From an uncultured Eubacteriales bacterium (GTDB lineage: Bacteria > Bacillota > Clostridia > TANB77 > CAG-508), in the NCBI GenBank assembly GCA_949288175.1, contig CASEIV010000009.1, forward strand, positions 110,067-174,066: 64,000 bases of DNA, in the 5' to 3' direction. A model generated the notes under the pieces. The model made no database searches and was not told where the DNA came from. It was given only the letters and a program-made list of their open reading frames with translations. Every line of letters starts with the position of its first letter. Positions within the stretch are counted from its first letter, which is position 1. Position numbers and translations under genes: made by a program. Shown piece after piece: positions 1 to 9,482 of this stretch.

Positions 1-3000
1 ATACCATTACAAAAGATATTAGTGGAATAAATGTAGATGAATCGGGAAAACCACTTCCTAATATTGATGAATATATTTTAATACCAAGTGGAGAAACATC
101 AACGATTACTATAAAAACTACAGCTGGTTATGTATATGAAGAAACAACAGTAGATAATCATGTAACGGTAACGGGAGATGAAATAGATGCAAAAACTTCT
201 AATACGATAACACATACTATACTTCCAAATAATCCAGACCAACCAAATAATCCAGATAATCCAAATAATCCAGACGATCCAGACAATCCAAATAACCCAG
301 ATAACCCAGACAATCCAGATAATCCAAATAATCCAGATAATCCACAAAATACATATAGCATATCAGGTATTGCGTGGGAAGATCAAAATGAGGATGGACA
401 GAGACAAATAGATGAAAATGGATTAAATGGAATAACGGTTATGTTAATAGATATGAAAAATCCAAATACAGTAAGAACAAGAGTAGAAACAGATGCTAAT
501 GGAGCATATACTTTTTCAGATTTAGAACAAGGTAACTATGTAGTAATATTTAGATATGATACAAATACATACAGAATAACAGAATATCAAAAAAGTGGAG
601 TTAGTAATTCATTAAATTCTGATGGAACAAGTACTACAATTATATTAAATGGAGAACAAATAAGTGTAGGTGTAACAGATACCATAGAAATAGGTTCAAA
701 TGTTACAAATATAGATATAGGTTTAATAAAAAATAAAATATGTGATTTTAAATTAGATAAATATATAAATAAAATAACAGTAGTAACAAATAAAGGGACA
801 AAAGAACAAGCATATAACAATGAAAAATTAGCGAAAGTGGAAATAAGAGCAAAAGAAATAGAAGGTGCAACTGTTATTGTAGAATATAAAATAGTAGCAA
901 CAAATGAAGGGGAAATGACAGCAAATATAGAAGAAATAGTTGATTATATACCTGAAGGATTTGATTTTTCGTCAGAATTAAATAATGATTGGGCAATTAA
1001 GAAATCAGGAGAAATCATGAATACGAGCACATCAAATAAAGAGATAGCACCAGGAGAAAGTGTAGAACTTAAATTAGTGTTGACAAAGCAAATGACACAA
1101 AACGAAACAGGAACTTTTACAAATATTGCAGAAATTAGTGAGATAAGTAATAGTCAAGGTGTAAAGGATATAGATTCAACACCAGCAAATCGTGTAAACT
1201 CAGAAGATGATTTCAGCCAAGCAGATGTGATTATTTCAATCAGCACAGGTGCAATTGTATATATTTCAATAGCGATTGCTATATTACTAATATTGATAAT
1301 AGTATGTATTGTATTGATAAAAAAAGGAAAATTGGATATTCATAAAATTTTAAAATTTAGTAAAATGACAGTATTTTTAATACTATTTACTATGACTATA
1401 GTATTACAACAAACAGAGGTAAATGCATATCAACAATCATATTATTTTGTATATGATACTAGTGAAGGTCAATATGGACATACATTTTTTGGAGGACCAA
1501 CAGGAATTGCATATTGTATGAATGAAGGTGCACAAGCATATAATACAACATATAGTTATGGGGGAATTGCTTCTGAAAAGTATGCTAACAAGATAGAAAC
1601 GTCAACAGGAGATTTTACTTTAACTAACAATAAAGAAGATATGATAGGAATGAAAAAGCTTGGAAGTGACTATATATTAGGACCATTCTATGTTACTTGT
1701 TCATCAAATGGAACATATAATTATTACATTTATGATGGAAACGGAAACCAAATTACGACATATACTACCTGTGACAGTAATGGTTATCCTATAGATGTAA
1801 GCGGAAGTATGGGATTCTATATAAAAATTCCAGAAAGTCAACTTCAAAATGGGATATCTAGAGTGAAACTTTCAGCTACTAGAACAGTTGCAACAACTAT
1901 ACAACAAGATTATTATGTAATTCCTTGGTATTCTTGTCCATATCCAGATGGACAAGACATTCAGGCTAGTGGATATGTTTATGATTCAACAACATCAAGT
2001 CAAAGTAGTAAAGATGTTACGAAATCAGTTGAGTGGACAAATTTCCAAGGTGGATTACAAATCATCAAACAAGATGCAGATGATATGAATGTGAAACTTC
2101 CTGGAGTAGAAATTAATGTAAGAAATGATAGCTTAGGATATAACCAAACGTTTACAACAGACGAAAATGGTGAAATATATGTAGATAATTTACAACCAGG
2201 TGAATACATTGTAACAGAAGTTTCAAACAATCATTATGGATATACCAAGATAGAAAGTGAAGAAGTACAAATATATGCAGGTGCATTTCGTAAATATAGC
2301 TTAACCAATGAAAAGCAAACAGGTAACTTAAAAATTGAGAAAAAAGATACTGATAATAACAATGTACTAGAAGGTGTAAGCTTTAGAATAAAAGAACAGC
2401 AGAGTGATCAATATGTCATAGGAATGCAAGAAGATGAATCAGGAAATTTAATACCAATCACAACGGCAACAGGAACTGTATATTTTGACAATATGAAAAC
2501 AACAGATAATCCAGATGAAGCAACAACATTTGTTACAGATGAAAATGGATTAATACAAATACATAATATCTTGATTGGCACATATATTGTGGAAGAAATA
2601 TCTGTAGGGGATCATAATTTTGGTTATGAAACAGATGATGAATATATATCATGGGAAATTAATGGAGAAACTGGTTCAGGAAATGACATGGTTGTAGAAG
2701 TAAGTAGACAAAGGTCATATAAAACGGTTGAGGATACAAGCATTATAACAGATAGCAAAAAAATCGTAGAGGATGGAACATATGAAATTGAAAGTGGTCT
2801 AAATGCAAATGTAGTGGTTGATATAGGACATGCATATCCATATAATGGAGCAAACGTAAATATTCACCAAAAAAATGGATCAATTGCACAAAAATTCTAC
2901 ATAAAATATTTGGGTGACGGATATTACTCTATTATATCGATGGCAACAAACAAATATGTCGATGTAGAAAATGCAAGTACAACACCAGGAGCAAATGTAC

Positions 3001-6000
3001 ACACATGGGATTTCAATAATCTAGATGCACAAAGATGGTTGTTCCAAGATGCAGGCAATGGATATTACTATTTCATATCAAAATGTAATTCATTATATAT
3101 GGATGTAAAAGATGCATTAATAGCAGATTTTACAAATGTACAAGTCAATAGATTTACGAATTCAAGAGCAGAAACATTCAAGTTAAATGATTGGTATGAA
3201 GTAGGAGAAGGAGATTTTAGCACAGTTATCGTAAAAAATAGAAGAAAATATATTAAGATAAGAGGATTTGCTTGGGAAGAAAAAACAGATGGAAAAAATA
3301 GTACAAAAGATTATACATGGAATGACGAAACAGAAGATAAAAGATTAGCAAATGTACCAGTTAGATTGATGGATGCTAATGGACAAATCATGGATGAAAC
3401 AATAACAGATGTTAATGGAGAATATGTATTTGGTAATTATGATGAAAATACAGAAGCTATAAAACTAGAAATAGATGATTTGGTAGGAGCATATATTGAA
3501 TTTGAATATAATGGTATGAGCTATCAATCTATAGAAGTAAATCCAGAGTTTAATCCACAAGAAGAGACGACTTCAAATGGAAATACAATTGTAAGATATA
3601 GTGGAAATAAAAATACAGCAACAGATGAAGCATTAAGACCTGAATTTAATGATAATTATGCAACCATTAGTAAAGGAATGTCATCTACAACAACAGGGGA
3701 GGCAAAATATAGTATTGAATATGAATATGATGCGAAATATCATAAAAGTGGTGTTATTTATGGGGATGAGAATGAGATAAGATACGGATATGAAAGACAA
3801 ACCTATCCAATTTCTGGAACCTATGATCAATATACACTACGAGCAGTAACACAAAGAAGTACTACAAATGCACTTTGTACACCATTAACCCCAGAACAAA
3901 TTAGAGAAGAAGCAGTAGTAGAAATTGGAGGACTAAACTTAGGTGTAGAAGAAAGAATTATGCCAGACTTAGCAGTTGTACAAGATATGGATAATGTAGA
4001 AATCAAATTAAATGGTTATACACATACATATCAATATGCACAAAGGTTTGAGAATCCAGAAGAATATGCAGGAGGAGATCCATTTAATGTAGGTGTAAAA
4101 TTTGCCAATAAATATATCAGTAATTCATATTCAAGAGAAGTATACTCATCAGATCTTGTATATAATGAGCAATATGAAGGAGGAAAATTAGAAGTTTATG
4201 TAACTTATAGAGTGCAATTAAGAAATGAATCAAGTGTATATAGTCAATTGAAAACATTAAAAAATTATTATGATGAAAGATATGAAAGTATACTTGTAAG
4301 AGATGATGGGTATGTAACAAATGATAAGGGAATCATTACAGAGTATGGCGAAGAAATAAGCTCTACAGTAGATAGTAGGTATAATAAAGATGGCATGAAA
4401 AGAGCAGATATATATACAGATTATAAAATGGCACCAGGAGAAACAAGAGAAATCACCATTACATATAAATTAAATAATGACGCCATCAATAGTATATTAA
4501 ATGGAAAGGTAACATTAGATTCTATAACAGAGGTAACATCATATTCATCATATAGTGATGACCAATATAGTATACCTTATGCAGGAATTGATGTAGATTC
4601 TGCACCAGATACAATCGATCCAAGTAATTATATAAATACAACAGAAGACGATACAGATAAGGCACCATCATTAATTCTTATATGGAAAGAAGAAAGAGTT
4701 ATTACAGGTACAGTTTGGGAAGATAGTGCAGATCCAATGTTCTTAAATAATACAGACCCATATGAAAAACAAAGAAGAGGAGATGGTGAGTATCAACAAG
4801 CAAGTGAAAATGTTATTGAAAAAGTCCAAGTAGAATTGCTAATACCAGAAGGAAGTAATTTATATAGAACAGCAAAACTATATCAATATGATAAAGGAGA
4901 TAAGATAATTACAGACGCAATCGTGGAAACAGATAATTACGGTAATTATGAATTTGTCGGAGTCATACCATCAAGTTATATTTTGAGATATACATATGGA
5001 AATACAAGTATCTTCTGTGATAAAGATGGTAATCCATTACTAGATGGAGAAGGCAATAAAATACATGTAAATGTTGATAATTATAAATCTACCATTTACA
5101 GAGGAGGAAGCCAGGAAAATGTAGAAACTATAAAGAAAAATCGCTACTGGTATAGAGAAGAAACAAGTAATGTTGAAGCAGTACAAAGATTATCAGATGC
5201 GAGAGATACTGAGGGAATAAAAACAAATGGAACCAAAATAGATATCATAGCAGATAGAATAGAGGATAAAGACTACTATTATGGGAATCTGGCTACAGAG
5301 AAAGAATTAGAATCAATTTGTGCGAATACAGAAATATTTGATATTAAACTAGATTATGATGTAGAACTAGATAATATAAGTCAGTATGGAGCAGAACTGA
5401 AATTTATATTTGACAATATTGATTTTGGTATTATCGAAAGACCAAGACAGGATTTAGAAGTAGATAAGCAGATATCAAATATAGAAATTACATTAGCAAA
5501 TGGAACCACACTTATCAAAGGAGATCCAAGAAGTCAAAATCTATCAGGTGTCAGAGTGTTAGATAATCATGATGTTTATATTGAAATGGATAATGAACTG
5601 ATACAAGGATCAACTATGACAGTAACTTATGAGATATCTGTAGATAATAGAAAATGTGAGATAGACTATAATGATGAGAACTATTATATCTATGGAATTG
5701 TTCCAACAAACAAAGAACAGAAATACAAAATCGCAAGAGTTATGGACATGTATGATTATTTACCAAGTGAATTGTTATTACAAACAAAATATAGTGGTAG
5801 TTGGGAGAAGATAGCAATAAGAGATACAGATAAAGGAACAGTACTTTCAGAAGAAGCATATGAGGCAGTAAAAGGACTTCAAAATATTGTTCACTTAGGT
5901 ACAAGAGTATTTGCATATCAAGAACCAGGAACAATACTATCAGATAATACATTAGTTGTATCAAAACAATTATCAACGACATCAGATGATTTAACATATG

Positions 6001-6233
6001 AAAATGATGTGGAAATCACAAGGGTAATAGGCAGAGGCGTATATAATTCAACACCTGGAAATTATGACCCAACAACAAATACACCAGATGAATTAGATAA
6101 TGCTAAAGTAGGAATAACAATTACAGCCCCTACTGGTGAAAATAGACAATATATATTATATGGCACACTTGGAATTAGTTTACTTGTTATTGTAGGAGTA
6201 GGTATTGTCTTTATCAAAAAGAAAGTATTATAA
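1..6233 (+). CDS. Giant CNA-B/SdrD-type surface protein with ricin-type lectin domain, 5'-truncated by the window edge
   Basis: The reading frame is already open at base 3, so the true start lies upstream; about 2076 residues are visible. In order: a beta-rich segment, a Pro-Asn-Asp linker (225-344), an SdrD-like B domain (ISGIAWEDQNEDG), a DUF11-like stretch, a membrane helix ending in KKGK (about 1237-1330), and then a signal-peptide-like stretch ending VNA (about 1365-1427). Next come CNA-B/SpaA domains (GGLQIIKQDADD; TGNLKIEKKDTD), a ricin-B-like lectin repeat (about 2790-3180), further SdrD-like and DUF11-like repeats, and a C-terminal membrane helix followed by KKKVL. No canonical LPxTG is present, only APTGE before the last helix. 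It is probably a surface adhesin; the ligand is unknown. The internal helix plus signal-like segment suggests a fusion of two surface-protein genes. The class is clear, the exact role is not. Confidence 0.85.
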   Translation, partial: TITKDISGINVDESGKPLPNIDEYILIPSGETSTITIKTTAGYVYEETTVDNHVTVTGDEIDAKTSNTITHTILPNNPDQPNNPDNPNNPDDPDNPNNPDNPDNPDNPNNPDNPQNTYSISGIAWEDQNEDGQRQIDENGLNGITVMLIDMKNPNTVRTRVETDANGAYTFSDLEQGNYVVIFRYDTNTYRITEYQKSGVSNSLNSDGTSTTIILNGEQISVGVTDTIEIGSNVTNIDIGLIKNKICDFKLDKYINKITVVTNKGTKEQAYNNEKLAKVEIRAKEIEGATVIVEYKIVATNEGEMTANIEEIVDYIPEGFDFSSELNNDWAIKKSGEIMNTSTSNKEIAPGESVELKLVLTKQMTQNETGTFTNIAEISEISNSQGVKDIDSTPANRVNSEDDFSQADVIISISTGAIVYISIAIAILLILIIVCIVLIKKGKLDIHKILKFSKMTVFLILFTMTIVLQQTEVNAYQQSYYFVYDTSEGQYGHTFFGGPTGIAYCMNEGAQAYNTTYSYGGIASEKYANKIETSTGDFTLTNNKEDMIGMKKLGSDYILGPFYVTCSSNGTYNYYIYDGNGNQITTYTTCDSNGYPIDVSGSMGFYIKIPESQLQNGISRVKLSATRTVATTIQQDYYVIPWYSCPYPDGQDIQASGYVYDSTTSSQSSKDVTKSVEWTNFQGGLQIIKQDADDMNVKLPGVEINVRNDSLGYNQTFTTDENGEIYVDNLQPGEYIVTEVSNNHYGYTKIESEEVQIYAGAFRKYSLTNEKQTGNLKIEKKDTDNNNVLEGVSFRIKEQQSDQYVIGMQEDESGNLIPITTATGTVYFDNMKTTDNPDEATTFVTDENGLIQIHNILIGTYIVEEISVGDHNFGYETDDEYISWEINGETGSGNDMVVEVSRQRSYKTVEDTSIITDSKKIVEDGTYEIESGLNANVVVDIGHAYPYNGANVNIHQKNGSIAQKFYIKYLGDGYYSIISMATNKYVDVENASTTPGANVHTWDFNNLDAQRWLFQDAGNGYYYFISKCNSLYMDVKDALIADFTNVQVNRFTNSRAETFKLNDWYEVGEGDFSTVIVKNRRKYIKIRGFAWEEKTDGKNSTKDYTWNDETEDKRLANVPVRLMDANGQIMDETITDVNGEYVFGNYDENTEAIKLEIDDLVGAYIEFEYNGMSYQSIEVNPEFNPQEETTSNGNTIVRYSGNKNTATDEALRPEFNDNYATISKGMSSTTTGEAKYSIEYEYDAKYHKSGVIYGDENEIRYGYERQTYPISGTYDQYTLRAVTQRSTTNALCTPLTPEQIREEAVVEIGGLNLGVEERIMPDLAVVQDMDNVEIKLNGYTHTYQYAQRFENPEEYAGGDPFNVGVKFANKYISNSYSREVYSSDLVYNEQYEGGKLEVYVTYRVQLRNESSVYSQLKTLKNYYDERYESILVRDDGYVTNDKGIITEYGEEISSTVDSRYNKDGMKRADIYTDYKMAPGETREITITYKLNNDAINSILNGKVTLDSITEVTSYSSYSDDQYSIPYAGIDVDSAPDTIDPSNYINTTEDDTDKAPSLILIWKEERVITGTVWEDSADPMFLNNTDPYEKQRRGDGEYQQASENVIEKVQVELLIPEGSNLYRTAKLYQYDKGDKIITDAIVETDNYGNYEFVGVIPSSYILRYTYGNTSIFCDKDGNPLLDGEGNKIHVNVDNYKSTIYRGGSQENVETIKKNRYWYREETSNVEAVQRLSDARDTEGIKTNGTKIDIIADRIEDKDYYYGNLATEKELESICANTEIFDIKLDYDVELDNISQYGAELKFIFDNIDFGIIERPRQDLEVDKQISNIEITLANGTTLIKGDPRSQNLSGVRVLDNHDVYIEMDNELIQGSTMTVTYEISVDNRKCEIDYNDENYYIYGIVPTNKEQKYKIARVMDMYDYLPSELLLQTKYSGSWEKIAIRDTDKGTVLSEEAYEAVKGLQNIVHLGTRVFAYQEPGTILSDNTLVVSKQLSTTSDDLTYENDVEITRVIGRGVYNSTPGNYDPTTNTPDELDNAKVGITITAPTGENRQYILYGTLGISLLVIVGVGIVFIKKKVL
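225..344 (+). repeat. Pro-Asn-Asn / Pro-Asp-Asn linker repeat inside the surface protein
   Basis: About 40 codons consist almost only of CCA AAT AAT and CCA GAT AAT triplets, encoding a flexible PNN/PDN linker between two extracellular domains. This kind of low-complexity spacer is common in wall or membrane-anchored adhesins and is prone to length change by slippage. Antisense open frames here are by-products of the repeat. Confidence 0.85.
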
Positions 6234-6263
6234 AATTCAAAATGAATTAAAAATATAATCTAA

Positions 6264-6296
6264 AAAAATCATTCCTAAATAGGGATGATTTTTTTG
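6264..6296 (+). terminator. Rho-independent terminator of the surface protein gene
   Basis: Stem AAATCATTCCT pairs with AGGGATGATTT (one G-T pair) around a four-base loop and is followed by a run of T. It lies 30 nt after the stop codon. Confidence 0.8.
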
Positions 6297-6307
6297 TCAT
6301 ACTTTTC

Positions 6308-6490
6308 ATTCAATAGATAAACCTGGGGATACTATATATTATATTTTAAGCGGGCTACGTGGGGACCGACACGCTACATATTGTTAATAAATCAGCGACA
6401 GTCCCGTGGGAGCTGATTTATCTACAATATGTAAAGTGTTGGGATAGCGAAAAATATAATATATAGTATCCCCAGGTTTATCTATTGAAT
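6308..6490. repeat. Long nested inverted repeat, element A
   Basis: Outer arms 6308-6347 and 6451-6490 are a perfect 40-bp inverted repeat. Inside them, after GC-richer asymmetric segments, a second imperfect stem (about 6376-6396 with 6412-6432) closes a loop containing TCCCGTGGGA. The element does not end in a T run, so it is not a simple terminator. It has the same architecture as the elements at 9215, 12402 and 57960 although the arm sequences are unrelated. No function is known to me. Confidence 0.8.
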
Positions 6491-6715
6491 AGAAGTTATT
6501 CATATGAATTGAAGTTATGATATTGCTTTTTTTGACATTCTGTAATAAAATAAAAAGCATAAAAATAAAGAAAAAGGAATATAAAAAAATATATTATAAA
6601 AAAAACGTATATTCTGTAAAAAAATTATTCGTAATGAGTTACGAAAAAAGACAAAAACCACGAAAGACAAGTAGTAAAATATAGCGTATATATTGGGTAA
6701 AGGTGGTATGTAAAT

Positions 6716-9127
6716 ATGTTTCAAAATATAAATGAATATACAATACAAGATAGAAAAAAAGAAACGATTAGTAAATGGTCAGAAGTGATGAAACGAAATA
6801 ATATTATCATGTATATCTTATCATTTATGTTATCGTTAGTAGGTATAGGAGGAGATTTTTCCTTATTTAGTATTAGTATATTAGGGGCTTGCTTTTCGTC
6901 TTCTATTCCGCTTTTAGGAATTATAGTGGTATCCTTAATCGGAAATGTTATCAAATTTGGTGTAGGTGGAGGATTAGAATATTTTCTAACAAGTCTGGTA
7001 TTTTTTATCAGTTTATTCATCATAAAACCAAAATATAACGAAGAAGAGAGAAATGAAAAAATCAAAATAGGTAAAAACATGTTTATCGCTGTTTTTATCA
7101 TACAAATCATAAAGGCATTGTTTTCTACAGTTACATTTTATGACATATTATTAAGCATTACCTATACAATCATTGCTATTGCATTTTATAAAATATTTGC
7201 AAATTCTATTCCTGTTATTGAAAATTTTGGAGAGAAAAAGGCATTTTCTATTGAAGAAGTGATTGGAACAAGTCTTCTATTAGCAATAGCCGTAAGTGCT
7301 TTTTCAGATATATCTATTCTAGGATTTTCAATACGAAACATACTTAGTATATTCATTGTACTCGTTTTAGGATGGAAAAATGGTGTATTGGTAGGTGCTA
7401 CTTCAGGGGTAACGATTGGTGTCACACTAGGAATTATTACAGGAGGAGAACCAATTATTATAGCAGCTTATGCGATTTCTGGTATGGTAGCAGGATTTTT
7501 AAATCGATTTGGAAGAATAGGTGTCATTGTTGGATTTTGTATCGGAAATGTGATATTAGCATATGCATCAAATGGATACACAGTAGAGTTAATCTATTTC
7601 AAAGAAATTTTATTGGCATCTATTATGCTATTAGCAGTACCAAAAAATATCCATATTGATATAGAAGAATTTGTGGGTGGATCAAAGTTTTTACCAATTT
7701 CTAGAGAAAGAAACTTGACAAGAGAAAAAGAAACTGTTGAAAAATTAAATAATGTATCAGAAACCATCAAAAAAATGGCAAATGCTTATGCAAAAGATAC
7801 AAAGGAAGCGTTTTCTATTGAAGAAAGGGAAGAAAATAAGCAAATCTTTATCAATGAATTATTAAATAATTTGGAACCATATAAAGATAATTTATTATAT
7901 GAAGATATTGCCAATGTAAATGGAAAGATTATAGATGAAATATTTAATTTGTTATTAGAAAAACAAGAAATTGAAAGAGAAGATTTATTAAAAATCTTTG
8001 CAGATTGCAATAGTTATATTATAGGGTTTGATGATAAAGAAGTCAGTGGATATTTAGAAGAAAATATATTACAAGTTTTAAGAATATTAAACATTTCCTA
8101 TAAAGTAAGCAAAAATAATTTTGTTTGGAAAAGAAAACTAGAAGAAAGCAAGAAAAATATGGAAACACAATTAAGAGGTGTTTCAAAAGTAATATCTAGT
8201 ATTGCAAAAGATATCCAAAAAGAAGCTGTTAAAGAAGAGGACTATACAAAACAAGAAATTGAAGTGATTGAATTATTAAAACAAAAAGAAATAAAAGTAA
8301 ATGAAGTATCTATTCATAAAAAAGATAGATATATGATTCATATATTGCTTGAAGAAATGGCAGATAACCGTGTCATAGAAAATATACTTACTAAAATTTT
8401 AAAGGAGAACATCATTTTAAATGAGGAAAACTCTACGGAAACAGACTTGATATATATTTCTGAGGATAAATATGTGATTGGATTTGCCACTGCAGATTCT
8501 AGTAAAAACCAAAGTGAAGTTTCAGGAGACAATTTTATCAATATAAGACTAAAAGATGGAAAATATGTGATTGCATTAAGTGATGGAATCGGAACAGGTA
8601 GAAAAGCAAATGAAAGTAGTATGCAAGCATTAGCTATGTTGCAAAACTTATTGGAATCTGGATTTGATAAAGATAGTTCTATTGAATTAATTACATCTAC
8701 TTTAATTAGCAAAAATGAGGAAATTTTTGCTACACTAGATATTGCTATTATTGATTTATACAAAGGAACAGTCGAATTTATCAAGAGTGGAGCATGTCCA
8801 ACATATATCAAAAAAAATAAAAAGGTACAAATTATAAAATCAAATTCACTTCCAGCAGGGATGGTTAATCAAGATAATATACAAGTATTTGATACAGATA
8901 TACAAAGTGAACAAATTATGCTTATGTGTACAGATGGGATACTAGATTCTAATATAGAGTATAAAAACAAGGAATTATGGATTAAATATTTATTAGAAGA
9001 TATCGAAACAAAAAATACTAAAAAAATAGCAGATATCGTATTAAATGAAGCAATTGATAATAATTTTGGAAAAACAAAAGATGATATGAGTGTTATTGTG
9101 TGCAAATTTATGGAAAAAGATATATAA
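6716..9127 (+). CDS. spoIIE: Stage II sporulation protein E (SpoIIE), membrane PP2C phosphatase
   Basis: 803 residues, the usual SpoIIE size. The N-terminal ~310 residues form about ten hydrophobic helices. A central cytoplasmic region follows, then a C-terminal PP2C phosphatase domain with GDN near residue 604, SDGIGTG near 622 and a final DDMSVIV. In known sporulators SpoIIE dephosphorylates SpoIIAA to activate sigma-F in the forespore and acts in polar septation. ATG at 6716 follows AAAGGTGG at 8 nt. It stands alone between two hairpin-rich intergenic regions. A TTGACA lies at 6532 but I see no well-placed -10. It implies the organism is, or recently was, a spore former. Confidence 0.95.
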   Translation: MFQNINEYTIQDRKKETISKWSEVMKRNNIIMYILSFMLSLVGIGGDFSLFSISILGACFSSSIPLLGIIVVSLIGNVIKFGVGGGLEYFLTSLVFFISLFIIKPKYNEEERNEKIKIGKNMFIAVFIIQIIKALFSTVTFYDILLSITYTIIAIAFYKIFANSIPVIENFGEKKAFSIEEVIGTSLLLAIAVSAFSDISILGFSIRNILSIFIVLVLGWKNGVLVGATSGVTIGVTLGIITGGEPIIIAAYAISGMVAGFLNRFGRIGVIVGFCIGNVILAYASNGYTVELIYFKEILLASIMLLAVPKNIHIDIEEFVGGSKFLPISRERNLTREKETVEKLNNVSETIKKMANAYAKDTKEAFSIEEREENKQIFINELLNNLEPYKDNLLYEDIANVNGKIIDEIFNLLLEKQEIEREDLLKIFADCNSYIIGFDDKEVSGYLEENILQVLRILNISYKVSKNNFVWKRKLEESKKNMETQLRGVSKVISSIAKDIQKEAVKEEDYTKQEIEVIELLKQKEIKVNEVSIHKKDRYMIHILLEEMADNRVIENILTKILKENIILNEENSTETDLIYISEDKYVIGFATADSSKNQSEVSGDNFINIRLKDGKYVIALSDGIGTGRKANESSMQALAMLQNLLESGFDKDSSIELITSTLISKNEEIFATLDIAIIDLYKGTVEFIKSGACPTYIKKNKKVQIIKSNSLPAGMVNQDNIQVFDTDIQSEQIMLMCTDGILDSNIEYKNKELWIKYLLEDIETKNTKKIADIVLNEAIDNNFGKTKDDMSVIVCKFMEKDI

Positions 9128-9141
9128 AATGATATTTACTT

Positions 9142-9192
9142 AAAAATAGAAGAATGTTTTATAAAAAATAAAAAAACATGCTTCTATTTTTT
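9142..9192 (+). terminator. Rho-independent terminator of spoIIE
   Basis: AAAAATAGAAG and ATGTTTT pair with AAAACAT and CTTCTATTTTT, ending in a T run, 15 nt after the spoIIE stop. Confidence 0.7.
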
Positions 9193-9214
9193 AAATGTAA
9201 TCTTTTATGTTTCC

Positions 9215-9403
9215 ATCTGGATGAATGTTTATTATTTTTTGAATTAATCGACGAATGTGCCGTGGAATAGATGTATAAATTCTTAGCTTTAAATAAATGA
9301 GGAAGCACGATAGCGAGAGGCTCGTTTATTTAAAGCTTAGAATTTATAATCTATGAAGCAAACCGAGGAGATAATTCAAAAAATAATAAACATTCATCCA
9401 GAT
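9215..9403. repeat. Long nested inverted repeat, element B
   Basis: Perfect 32-bp outer arms (9215-9246 and 9372-9403) enclose GC-richer asymmetric segments and an inner imperfect stem of about 30 bp (9267-9297 with 9325-9354). The apical loop holds GAAGCACGATAGCGAGAGGC. Same layout and size as element A, different sequence. It fills the spoIIE to WG-protein intergenic region; besides it I see only the spoIIE terminator and a TATAAT at 9454. Confidence 0.8.
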
Positions 9404-9482
9404 AAAACTTAAATTTATTTTTTTATTGTACTAAATATAATTTTATGATATAGTATAATTACTAAAAAAGGAGGCAAGTGTT

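Noticed and set aside
6308..6490. Insertion sequence or transposon ends
   Set aside because: No transposase gene, and the region between the arms is too short and itself folded; target-site duplications are not evident.
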